NCBI RefSeq assembly: GCF_029688865.1
Contig: NZ_JARUKV010000010.1
Location: 100,278-164,277, forward strand
DNA from: Natronococcus sp. A-GB7
Lineage (GTDB): Archaea; Halobacteriota; Halobacteria; Halobacteriales; Natrialbaceae
Length of the DNA stretch: 64,000 nt
Direction of reading: 5' to 3'
Below are positions 52,890 to 60,882 of the stretch, piece by piece. The notes beneath the pieces were generated by a model. It ran no database searches, had not been told where the DNA came from, and saw only the letters and a program-made list of their open reading frames with translations. Within the stretch, counting starts at the first letter, position 1. Every line of letters begins with the position of its first letter. The translations under genes and the position numbers were made by a program.

Positions 52890-54353
52890 ATGCGACCGAC
52901 GCGCCAGATCTGGGCGGTGGGAGCGACCGCGGGAGCCCTCGCCGTCCTCGCCGCCGTCTTCGCCCGACCGCTGTTGCTCGCGGCGACGGTGCTGCTCGGC
53001 GCGTGGATCCTCGTTCGACAGCTCCTGTTCGTTCGCGGCGTCGCCGATACGGTCGACTCGCTGACGGTTCGCCAGCTACCGACCGCAAACACCGTCCGGG
53101 CGAACGCCGAGATCCCGGTTACCCTCGAGGCGACGCTCGACGCGCCCGCTCGCCTGCTGCTGTCGTTCGAGGGCGGCGTGCCGACGGGCGCGAGCGCAAC
53201 GACACCGCTGTCGGCGTCGCTCGAGCCGGGAACGGCGACGACCCGCGAGACGACCGCCGTAACCTGGCCCGTCGCGGGTCGCCACCGGTTCGACCCGGTG
53301 TCGGTGACCGCGACCGACGGGCTGTTTACGGCGACGATGCCGGCCGAGTCGCGACCGTCGGTAACCGTCGAACCCCGCGGGCCCCACACCGTCCACGTTG
53401 GCCGCGGCGGCGACGAGGTGTCGATCGCCCAGGGCGAACACGAGGCCGGCCAGCGCGGTCCCGGCCTCGAGCCGGCCGAGCTGCGCGAGTACGTGCCGGG
53501 CGACTCGGCCGACGAGATCGACTGGAAGGCGACCGCGCGGCTCAACACGCTTCACGTCCGCGAGTACGAGACAGAGACCCACCGCCCGACGATGCTGATC
53601 GTCGACCACCGCGGCGGGCTCGCGGCGGGTCCGCCGGGGGAGTCGAAGCTCGCCTACCTCCGGGAAGTCGCGCTCGCGGTCGCCGCGAACGCCCGCGAAC
53701 TCGACGACCCCCTCGGGCTGATCGCCGTCGGCGACGAGGGGATCACGACCCGGATCACCCCCACGACGGGGCCAGCGGCGTACCTGTCGATCCGGCGACG
53801 GCTGCTCGACCTCGAGCCGACCGGAACGGACGGCGACGAACCCCCCTCGGAGACGAGCGGGCGCAGCCACTCGATTCCGGGATTCGCGCCGTCACCGACC
53901 CGTCCCCGGGCGGCCCTATCGGCGCTCGACGGCTCGACCGACCCGTTCGCGCGAACGCTCGAGCCGTACTACACGGCCCGGACAAGGTACGACGTTCGGT
54001 TCGACTCCGAGCCGCTGCTGGGGGCAGTCCGAACGGCGCTCGGCGGCCAGGACAGCCGTCAGTGGACAGTCATCTGTACGGACGACTCGGATCCGGAGAC
54101 GCTGTACGAGACGGTCCGGTTCGCCCGCGCTCGAGGGAGCGAGGTCCTGCTGTTGCTGACCCCATCGGTGCTGTTCGCGAGCGACGGGGTCGGCGACCCC
54201 GATCGGGTCGCCGACAGCTACCTCGAGTTCGAGGAGCTGCGACGCGACCTCGACCGAATGGACGCGGTCACGGCGTTCGAGGTCGCCCCGCAGGAGCGGC
54301 TGTCGGCCGTCCTCGAGACGACGCGTGCGCGATCGCGGGGTGCGATCCGATGA
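52890..54353 (+). CDS. DUF58 protein
   Basis: 487 residues. Two membrane helices at the N-terminus (GATAGALAVLAAVFARPLLLAATVLLGAWIL) lead to a beta-rich region (about 55-180) and then the DUF58 motif (ELREYVPGDSADEIDWKATARL) plus a von-Willebrand-like alpha/beta fold (TMLIVDHRG). DUF58 proteins work with MoxR AAA+ ATPases in building or remodelling membrane complexes. MoxR here is 3.6 kb further on. The stop overlaps the next start (ATGA). Confidence 0.87.
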   Translation: MRPTRQIWAVGATAGALAVLAAVFARPLLLAATVLLGAWILVRQLLFVRGVADTVDSLTVRQLPTANTVRANAEIPVTLEATLDAPARLLLSFEGGVPTGASATTPLSASLEPGTATTRETTAVTWPVAGRHRFDPVSVTATDGLFTATMPAESRPSVTVEPRGPHTVHVGRGGDEVSIAQGEHEAGQRGPGLEPAELREYVPGDSADEIDWKATARLNTLHVREYETETHRPTMLIVDHRGGLAAGPPGESKLAYLREVALAVAANARELDDPLGLIAVGDEGITTRITPTTGPAAYLSIRRRLLDLEPTGTDGDEPPSETSGRSHSIPGFAPSPTRPRAALSALDGSTDPFARTLEPYYTARTRYDVRFDSEPLLGAVRTALGGQDSRQWTVICTDDSDPETLYETVRFARARGSEVLLLLTPSVLFASDGVGDPDRVADSYLEFEELRRDLDRMDAVTAFEVAPQERLSAVLETTRARSRGAIR

Positions 54354-54862
54354 CCGACTACCCGACGGGGAGCCACGTCGAGTCGACGTTCCTCACGGAG
54401 CGGCCGTCGCCGTGGTCGACCGCCCTCGGCACGATCGCGCTCGTCGCGACCTTCGGCGCGGCGGCCGGTCCGCCCGGCGTCGGCGCCGGGATCGCGACGG
54501 CCCTGCTGTGGTACGGGTTCGGAACGCCGTACGCCGTCGCCGTCGGACACGTACTGCTGCTGGCGCTGTTTCCGGACGGGATCGATCCGCTTTCGTTTAT
54601 CATCGTCGAGGCCGGGCTGGTCACGCTTCTCGTCGCCCCCGTCCTGCGGACCCGAGCGCCGCTTCGAACCGCCGCCGGAACGCTGCTGGCCGTCGCCGGA
54701 CTGGGCGCCGTGAGCTGGCTCGCGGTGGTCTCGCTGTCGCTGTGGCAGGCCGCCGGGGTTACCGCCGGAGCGGTCGCGCTCGCGAGCTACGGGGCGTACC
54801 GGTACGGGCTGGTCGCGCTCGGTCTCGTCGACGACGAACCATCCTCCACTACCGACGAATGA
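54350..54862 (+). CDS. Membrane protein of the DUF58 operon
   Basis: 170 residues, with five hydrophobic segments: STALGTIALVATFGAAAG, GAGIATALLWYGFG, AVAVGHVLLLALFP, TAAGTLLAVAGLGAVSWLAVV and AAGVTAGAVALASYGAYRYG. The ATG overlaps the DUF58 stop, and its stop overlaps the next start, so it is firmly inside the operon. No named family is recognised. It may be a membrane partner of the DUF58 protein. Confidence 0.75.
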   Translation: MTDYPTGSHVESTFLTERPSPWSTALGTIALVATFGAAAGPPGVGAGIATALLWYGFGTPYAVAVGHVLLLALFPDGIDPLSFIIVEAGLVTLLVAPVLRTRAPLRTAAGTLLAVAGLGAVSWLAVVSLSLWQAAGVTAGAVALASYGAYRYGLVALGLVDDEPSSTTDE

Positions 54863-55821
54863 GTACACACGACTTCGAATCACGCGATCGAACCGAGACG
54901 GAGACTGCCCCCGAGGGGACGGCGGCCGAGACGGCCGACCGACTCGAGCGAGCCGAGGCTCGGGCCGAGCTGCTCGCCGAGGAGAACCGACGGCTTCGAG
55001 CACAACACGCCCGCGCTCGGCGCTCGAAGTACCGGCGGACGGCCCTCGGACTCGTCGGAATCGGGCTCTGTGCGGTCGCGGGCGGCGTGCTCTTCCCCGG
55101 GAGCCGCGAGATCCTCCTCGCGCTGGGAGCGACGGGACTGTTCGGCGGCCTGCTGACCTACTACCTGACGCCCGGGCAGTTCGTCGCCGCCTCGGTCGGC
55201 GAGCGCGTCTACGCCGCCTGGGCGGCCAACGGCGACTCGCTCGCGGCCGAGCTCGGCCTGCGCGATGACCGGGTGTACGTCCCCGACGAGCGAACCGACA
55301 CCGCCCGGCTCTACGTCCCCGCCGACGCCGCGTTCGAGCCACCGACGGACGCCGACGGGCCGGTGCTCGTCGAGCGCGACCAGCGGGGACTGCTCGTGGC
55401 GCCGACCGGGGCGACGCTGTTCGACGAGTTCCAGCGGACGCTGTCGGGCGAACTCGCGAGCCGACCCGAGCCGCTCGCAGTGCAGCTCGCCGACGGCCTC
55501 GTCGAGGGGTTCGAACTCGCTGACGGCGCCGATCCCGACGTCGACGCGGCCGCGGGACGGATCACCGTCGCGATCACGGGCAGCGCCTTCGGCGCCGTCG
55601 ATCGGTTCGATCACCCGATCGCCTCGTTTCTCGCCGTCGGGCTGGCGGTCGGACTCGATCGTCCGGTCACGCTCGAGGTCGACGCCGGCGACGACCGCGC
55701 CGACTGGCTCGTCACGTGCCGGTTCGAGCCGGACGATGCGGCCGAGGAAGACGGGACGGACGAGGACGAACCGACTGACGAGGAACCCGGCGAGGACCTC
55801 GAGTTCGACGCTGACGAGTAA
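54859..55821 (+). CDS. Coiled-coil membrane protein of the DUF58 operon
   Basis: 320 residues. Residues 1-60 form a charged coiled coil (ETADRLERAEARAELLAEEN), followed by two membrane helices (TALGLVGIGLCAVAGGVLFP, LALGATGLFGGLLTYYL) and an alpha/beta domain (about 110-300), ending in a very acidic tail. I recall such proteins next to haloarchaeal DUF58 genes; the domain has no known role. The start overlaps the previous stop. It is the last of three coupled genes. Confidence 0.74.
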   Translation: MSTHDFESRDRTETETAPEGTAAETADRLERAEARAELLAEENRRLRAQHARARRSKYRRTALGLVGIGLCAVAGGVLFPGSREILLALGATGLFGGLLTYYLTPGQFVAASVGERVYAAWAANGDSLAAELGLRDDRVYVPDERTDTARLYVPADAAFEPPTDADGPVLVERDQRGLLVAPTGATLFDEFQRTLSGELASRPEPLAVQLADGLVEGFELADGADPDVDAAAGRITVAITGSAFGAVDRFDHPIASFLAVGLAVGLDRPVTLEVDAGDDRADWLVTCRFEPDDAAEEDGTDEDEPTDEEPGEDLEFDADE

Positions 55822-56063
55822 CACGGCTGCTGTCCCTGTAGTCGCCGGTACAGTTCTGGCGTTCACTCCGAACCGTGAATACGAGTGGGTCGATTCGCTA
55901 TCGCGAACTGCGTACTGACCCCCCGACGATTCCACCAGCTTCGATAGCTGTCCTTCGCGGGGTGGTGAGTACAGAGCGCGTTTCGGTCACGACGCTCGTT
56001 CTGGGACGCTGACGAAGAGACATCGTCCCCGCCCTCGTCGCTACTGCACCGAGTAGCCGTCGA

Positions 56064-56729
56064 TCACTCTGGCTTTTCGCTGTCGTCCACCAGTGAAGAA
56101 ACGACGAGTCGTTTGGTCCCACGGCGAAGGAGGCCGCTAGCTGCAGGTTGAGAGATATCCAGCGTAGCGGCGACGTCGCCGAGAGTTGCGTTCCGTGGTT
56201 CTTCGAAATACCCTTTGTCGAGTGCGACGAGGAGTGCCTCTCGTTGGCTATCGGTCAATCCTGCGTCCGTCTTCCCTAAACTGGCGTACTCGTTTACGCG
56301 CAGCAACTCGATCTCGACGTCGTTCTGTTCCGCGTACTCCCATAGTGGAGCCAGATTCGTCCGGTCGGGCATCCATACTGTTAGAACCCACCCGTTGCCG
56401 TCGTTTTTCATATCGAGTATGACGCCGTTCGCGGTCGAAATGATCGGTGAGATGATCTTCGCTTCGTTCGTATACTCGAAGCTATAGATCGCCTTCCCGT
56501 CTCTGGTCTCGATAACTCGTTCGAATTCGCCGATGGTGTGATCGTTCCGCAATCCGTCTTCGAACTGGCGGAAATCGGATGACTGGATGCGGTAGAAGAA
56601 CTTCCCCGACGTAGGGTCAGTTCCAGCCTCTAACACCGACTTGACTTCCGAGCTCTGATCGTGAGTGACTGTCTTCGTGAGCACGATGTCAGGGTGCTCG
56701 ATTCGGACAACTGCTTTGATGTCAGTCAC
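56064..56729 (-). CDS. Bacterio-opsin-activator-type HTH regulator (second copy)
   Basis: 221 residues. It shares the plan of the regulator at 10658: ligand domain first (about 1-150), then HTH_10 (LTDSQREALLVALDKGYFEE, ATLGDVAATLDISQPAASGL). The pair is only distantly similar. I take GTG 56729 (V-T-D-I-K-A-V-V-R-I) as the start; an in-frame ATG at 56765 adds 12 residues. Composition is less GC-rich than nearby genes. It is divergent from a small gene and an EamA-like gene, and could regulate them. Confidence 0.84.
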   Translation of the reverse strand: MTDIKAVVRIEHPDIVLTKTVTHDQSSEVKSVLEAGTDPTSGKFFYRIQSSDFRQFEDGLRNDHTIGEFERVIETRDGKAIYSFEYTNEAKIISPIISTANGVILDMKNDGNGWVLTVWMPDRTNLAPLWEYAEQNDVEIELLRVNEYASLGKTDAGLTDSQREALLVALDKGYFEEPRNATLGDVAATLDISQPAASGLLRRGTKRLVVSSLVDDSEKPE

Positions 56730-57152
56730 TGTTCTACAGAGTAGGTGTCTGTAATATATGAGCATGTATATCCGTCGAAGTCCCTGGCAACTGTCAGAAC
56801 CAGTTTGCTGCAGACAGAGTGTGCGGGAGCACTGACGGTGCGTTCCGAATCGGAGTCAGCGACACGCTCGGTCCAGAGTCTGCGCTCGGCGGTCGGGCAG
56901 CGATCCAGGTAAGAGAGCGGTCCGGCGGAGTTGGCGACACGCCACTCGGAACGAGGAAGAACGCCCACCGGAAACCGTCCTGGAGCGCTCCGGGCGATAC
57001 TCGTTCCTCTTGCTTGTTCTCGTCGTCCTCGCGGTCTCCACCGAGCACTCTCGAAGGCGGTCGGGAACGCGCGAGATATATCTAGACCCGATATAAATGG
57101 ATTATTCGATTAAGAGAGAGAGCGATTCGGGTACAGTCGGTACGTATCGTGT

Positions 57153-57296
57153 ATGGCACAGCGATACCACGCCGGTGACCGAGGCAGCGACACCGAACCG
57201 AAATTCTACCTCCCCGCCGGGAACACCCCACCGTTCTATGCCAGTCGCTTCGAGCGTCTCTGGGCGTCACTGTTCGGCCGTTACGTCGAATCATAA
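57153..57296 (+). CDS. 47-residue protein coupled to an EamA-like gene
   Basis: The frame MAQRYHAGDRGSDTEPKFYL..FGRYVES is 47 codons long. The stop TAA overlaps the ATG of the next gene (TAATG), a sign of coupled translation. Its mixture of aromatic, charged and small residues (FYLPAGNTPPFY, RFERLWASLFG) looks like protein, not GC-rich noise. I recognise no family. It is soluble or peripheral, with a short amphipathic end that might lie on the membrane. Confidence 0.6.
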   Translation: MAQRYHAGDRGSDTEPKFYLPAGNTPPFYASRFERLWASLFGRYVES

Positions 57297-57721
57297 TGGG
57301 TTTCCCTGAAATAGATTCGGCCGTGTTCTTCGGTTCGATTACGATGGTAACCTGGGGAATCTGGGTCGTCCTGGGCAACGCTGCGTCGGAGTCTATCGAC
57401 CCGAGGACGGCCGCCGCAATCTCCTATCTCGTTGCGGGACCCCTTGCACTCGGCTACGTCCTCGTTTCGGACGCATCGCTCGCCATTACCGCGAAAGGAG
57501 GGCTGCTCGCCGGCGTGGCCGGATTGTTCACCGGAATCGGCCTGATCTCGATGTACGTCGGTCTTTCCGGAGGGTCGACAACGGTCGTCTCTACTCTCGG
57601 TGCGATGTACTTCGTCGTCGCGGCTCTCATCGGTATGATCATCCTCGGAGACCAAGTGACGATAACCAGATTTGCCGGGATAGCGTTCGCAATTATCGGG
57701 GTCGCCTTGGTTTCCCAATAG
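57296..57721 (+). CDS. Single EamA-domain transporter (DMT superfamily)
   Basis: 141 residues with five membrane helices: SAVFFGSITMVTWGIWVVLG, AAAISYLVAGPLALGYVL, GGLLAGVAGLFTGIGLISMYV, TTVVSTLGAMYFVVAALIGMIIL and FAGIAFAIIGVALVS. One EamA domain instead of the usual two means that it must work as a dimer, like small multidrug transporters. The start overlaps the stop of the 47-residue gene. It is A/T-richer than its surroundings, as is the regulator beside it. Confidence 0.85.
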   Translation: MGFPEIDSAVFFGSITMVTWGIWVVLGNAASESIDPRTAAAISYLVAGPLALGYVLVSDASLAITAKGGLLAGVAGLFTGIGLISMYVGLSGGSTTVVSTLGAMYFVVAALIGMIILGDQVTITRFAGIAFAIIGVALVSQ

Positions 57722-57952
57722 ATCGCCTGTACGCAACGCGAATTTCACAGCGGTTCTGGACGACGAAACCGTGCTACTAGCTACCGAGGAGTTATAACAG
57801 CCGTTGGAAGTCAGCGCGCATCCGATCGCACGACTGCTGTGCGATCGGTGTGCAGACAGTCTCAGTCGTTACTATAGTTCCGGAGCGGCCGCGAGCCCTC
57901 CTCGAGTCGATCCGGGGAACCGGCACCGCAGACCGCCTGCGAAAACGGACCG

Positions 57953-58957
57953 CTAGTTCGGCGTCGGTTTTCCACCGAGGTCGTCGGTGTCCGGGACCGT
58001 AACGGTGTCGAGGATCTCCTCGACGACGTTCTCGGGGCTGACGTCGCTCAGTTCGGCCTCCGTGTCCAGGACGAGACGGTGGACCAGAACCGGCTCCGTG
58101 AGGGCCTTGACGTCCGCGGGCGTCGCGTACTTGCGGCCGCGGATCGCCGCACGAGCCTTGACACCCTCGAGGAAGGCGAGCGACGCTCGCGGGGAGACGC
58201 CGTAGCTGACGTCGGGGTGGTCCCGGGTCGCGGCGACGAGGTCGAGAACGTACTCCTTGACCGGGTCGGCGACGTGGACCTCGGTGACGGCCTTTCGGGC
58301 TCCGCGGATGTCCTCGGTCTGGACCGCCTGGTCGATCGTCGCCGGGCTCAGTTCGGGTTCCTCGTCGAACCGCCGAAGCAGCTCCGTCTCCTCCTCGCGG
58401 TCCGGCAACCCGATCGTGAGCTTGAACATGAATCGGTCCCGCTGGGCCTCCGGCAGCTCGAAGACGCCCTCCATCTCGATCGGGTTCTGGGTCGCGACGA
58501 CCATGAACGGCTCCGGCAGGGCCAGCGTCTGGCCCTCGATCGTGACCGTTCGTTCCTGCATCGCCTCGAGCAGCGCCGACTGGGTCTTCGGCGTCGCGCG
58601 GTTGATCTCGTCGGCGACGACGAGGTTCGAGAACACCGGCCCCCGCTGGAGTTCGAACTGGCCGGTCGGCTCCCGGTAGATCTGGGTGCCGGTGATGTCG
58701 GCCGGCAGGATGTCGGGGGTCATCTGGATGCGCTGGTAGTCGAGCCCGGTCGCCCGCGCCAGCAGGTTCGCGATCGTCGTCTTGGCGACGCCGGGGACGC
58801 CCTCGAGCAGGAGGTGGCCCCGCGTCAGCAGCGCGATCGTCAGGTGTTCGATCGCCTCCTCGTTGCCGACCAGGACCCGCCCGGTCTCGGTCCTGATCTT
58901 CTCGTACACCGTCTGTGGATCGTCCGCGAAGGGCCAGTTCCGGTCCGTCTCGCTCAT
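57953..58957 (-). CDS. MoxR-type AAA+ ATPase
   Basis: 334 residues. Walker A is GVPGVAKTTIANLL, Walker B VADEINRATPKTQSALLEAM, with sensor MVVATQNPIEMEGVFELPEAQRDRFMF. MoxR ATPases are chaperones that insert metals or build complexes together with DUF58 and VWA proteins. The stop is near 57953, and its ATG overlaps the end of the DUF4350 gene (58954-58957). It runs opposite to the DUF58 operon. The regulator/EamA island lies between the two halves. Confidence 0.94.
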   Translation of the reverse strand: MSETDRNWPFADDPQTVYEKIRTETGRVLVGNEEAIEHLTIALLTRGHLLLEGVPGVAKTTIANLLARATGLDYQRIQMTPDILPADITGTQIYREPTGQFELQRGPVFSNLVVADEINRATPKTQSALLEAMQERTVTIEGQTLALPEPFMVVATQNPIEMEGVFELPEAQRDRFMFKLTIGLPDREEETELLRRFDEEPELSPATIDQAVQTEDIRGARKAVTEVHVADPVKEYVLDLVAATRDHPDVSYGVSPRASLAFLEGVKARAAIRGRKYATPADVKALTEPVLVHRLVLDTEAELSDVSPENVVEEILDTVTVPDTDDLGGKPTPN

Positions 58958-60048
58958 CGATCCTCGTGTTTCGAGCGGGAACGGTTAAGCGCTGTTATCG
59001 TTTCTCGGATCCGCTCGTCGTCCCAGTTGGGGTGGCGCTCCCGGAGCAGTTCGGCCCGTTCGGCGTCCGATAGCTCCGATCCGGACACGCCGTCGGAGCC
59101 GAGTCGGTCGCGGACGGCTCCGACGCCGTCCCGGAAGGTTCGGTTCGAGGCGCCGATGACGGCGACGACGGCGAACAGCCCGACGATCGCCTGCAGCGCC
59201 GGTAGCTCCCGCAGGGTCAGGGTAATGCTCGCCAGCGGCGGGAGCTCCTCGCCGTGGCTCAGATCGAGCAGAACGTGATCGTCGTCGGCGTACTGGCGCT
59301 GGAGAAACGCCGCGTTGTCGGGTTCGCCGTACATCGCGTTGATCGTGATGCTCGGGTCGCCGACGACGACGACCTCGCCGCTGCCGACGTCCTCGACGGT
59401 TGCGACGGGGTAGGCGTCGAACGCGGTGTCGTCCTCGAGCTCCGTCCCCGGCGAGTCGGCGAGGTGGGCGTAGTCGCTGGTCCCGATCAGGGGCGTCGCG
59501 CCGTTCGGATCGACGGCCGTCGCGTGGTTGAGCGTGAGCTGGTCGACGCCGGCGGTCCGTTCGTGGTTGGCCGTCGCCGTAGCGATCGGCATCGCCGGCC
59601 CCTGATCGTGGCTCTGTTCGTCGAGCAGGACGCTCCCGTTCGTGCGCGCGTCGGCGCCGACGGCGTCGAGCAGGCCGTTCGCGTCGGTGCCGTAGTTCTC
59701 GAGGACCACTAAGGTGCCGCCGTTTCCGACGAACTCCTGGACGCGGGCAGCGTCGGCCGCGCCGTAGGGCTCGTCGGGGGCGACGACGATGGCCGTCGTC
59801 TCCTCGGCGGGGACCTCCTCGTAGCGGTCGGTCTCCCGGATCAGCTCGCCCTCGACGTCGTCGTCGGTCTGGATCACCTCTCGGAAGTCGTCGGTCCCGT
59901 CCCACGCGGGGTTGTACGGGCCGAACGCGGCCGAGGAGGTGGTCGCGGCGACGAACAGTCCGACGAGGACGACGGCGCCGAGGGCGACCAGCAACGCGGC
60001 GGGCCAGTCGATCCCGTCGCCGTCGGTGACGTACTCTCGAAGGTTCAA
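58954..60048 (-). CDS. DUF4350 membrane protein
   Basis: 364 residues: membrane helix near the start (PAALLVALGAVVLVGLFVAAT), a large outer domain (about 50-285; TAIVVAPDEPYGAADAARVQEF, GGTLVVLENYG), a second helix (LQAIVGLFAVVAVIGAS) and a charged tail. DUF4350 occurs next to MoxR genes. The likely start is TTG at 60048, which overlaps the stop of the previous gene (TTGA); upstream in-frame codons are not family-like. The operon order is small membrane protein, DUF4350, MoxR. Confidence 0.8.
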   Translation of the reverse strand: MNLREYVTDGDGIDWPAALLVALGAVVLVGLFVAATTSSAAFGPYNPAWDGTDDFREVIQTDDDVEGELIRETDRYEEVPAEETTAIVVAPDEPYGAADAARVQEFVGNGGTLVVLENYGTDANGLLDAVGADARTNGSVLLDEQSHDQGPAMPIATATANHERTAGVDQLTLNHATAVDPNGATPLIGTSDYAHLADSPGTELEDDTAFDAYPVATVEDVGSGEVVVVGDPSITINAMYGEPDNAAFLQRQYADDDHVLLDLSHGEELPPLASITLTLRELPALQAIVGLFAVVAVIGASNRTFRDGVGAVRDRLGSDGVSGSELSDAERAELLRERHPNWDDERIRETITALNRSRSKHEDR

Positions 60049-60326
60049 AACGGCAGCACCTCCGGCGGCAGGATCTCGAGGATCCGCCGGACGACGATGA
60101 TCGCGAACCCGACGAGGCCGAGCCCGATCAGCCACAGCAGGCGCCGTCGCCAGGCCGGCGTGATGTTGACCGGTGCGGTCAGCTCGGTGACGATCAACAG
60201 TCCGATCAGCGAGAGCACGAAGAACAGCTCGTAGGAGAGGCTCCCCAGCAGCGTCAGCGCGACGATCGTCGCGAGCATCCAGGCGAGCTGTCCGTGGACG
60301 AACCGCATCCGGCGCTGGGTCGGCAT
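60045..60326 (-). CDS. Small membrane protein of the MoxR operon
   Basis: 93 residues with three hydrophobic helices (GQLAWMLATIVALTLLGSL, LFFVLSLIGLLIVTEL, RLLWLIGLGLVGFAIIVV). Its stop overlaps the start of the DUF4350 gene, so they form one unit. I recognise no family. It may be a membrane anchor for the MoxR/DUF4350 system. Confidence 0.75.
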   Translation of the reverse strand: MPTQRRMRFVHGQLAWMLATIVALTLLGSLSYELFFVLSLIGLLIVTELTAPVNITPAWRRRLLWLIGLGLVGFAIIVVRRILEILPPEVLPF

Positions 60327-60411
60327 CTACTCGAGTGAGCGAGCGCAGGGACCGTAAATCTCTCGTTCGAGCGACCGATCGGGAACCGAGACCGTCGGCC
60401 GACCGGAACTG

Positions 60412-60720
60412 TCACCGATCGTCTTCGAAGATCCGGATCAGCCCGCCGTCGTCGACGCGAATGCGGTACTCGAGAAAGAAGAACTCGGCCGCGACGGTCC
60501 CGCTGCCGTCGCCGTCGCCGACGAGGCTGTCGAGCGCCTTCGGATCGACGCTGTCGAGCAGCGTCGCGCCGTACTCGTCTTCGATCGCCGTCGGATCGAC
60601 CCCCTCGGCCGCGGCGACCGTTTCGACGACTGCGACGCTGGCCGGGGTCCGATCGTCGTAGCGTCGCTCGAGTACCGACGATTCGCTCGCGTCGTCCGAA
60701 TCCCCATTACTCGCGGGCAT
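60412..60720 (-). CDS. HalOD1 output-domain protein
   Basis: 102 residues. The core, VVETVAAAEGVDPTAIEDEYGATLLDS and the beta strands VAAEFFFLEYRIRVDDGG, is the HalOD1 domain, found in haloarchaeal signal-transduction proteins as an output module. Here it stands alone, preceded by an acidic N-terminus. The partner is not known. The short gap to the next divergent gene has the A/T-containing promoter of the FtsX-type permease. Confidence 0.84.
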   Translation of the reverse strand: MPASNGDSDDASESSVLERRYDDRTPASVAVVETVAAAEGVDPTAIEDEYGATLLDSVDPKALDSLVGDGDGSGTVAAEFFFLEYRIRVDDGGLIRIFEDDR

Positions 60721-60835
60721 GGCTACGGATAGTCAGTACGACGATCATCGCTATAGCGGTACTGTATCAAATCCTGTAGTTTTCGGGTGAGAGAAACGAG
60801 CGATCGTCCACGGACGCCGATCGAGCGACTCCGGC

Positions 60836-60845
60836 ATTTATTTAC
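60836..60845 (+). promoter_or_regulatory. TATA-like box of the FtsX-type gene
   Basis: ATTTATTTAC is a clear A/T stretch in GC-rich DNA, about 42 nt before ATG 60883. Transcription would begin some 15 nt before the ATG. Confidence 0.5.
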
Positions 60846-60882
60846 GGCGACACACCCCCTACAACTGCACTGTCTACTCGCT

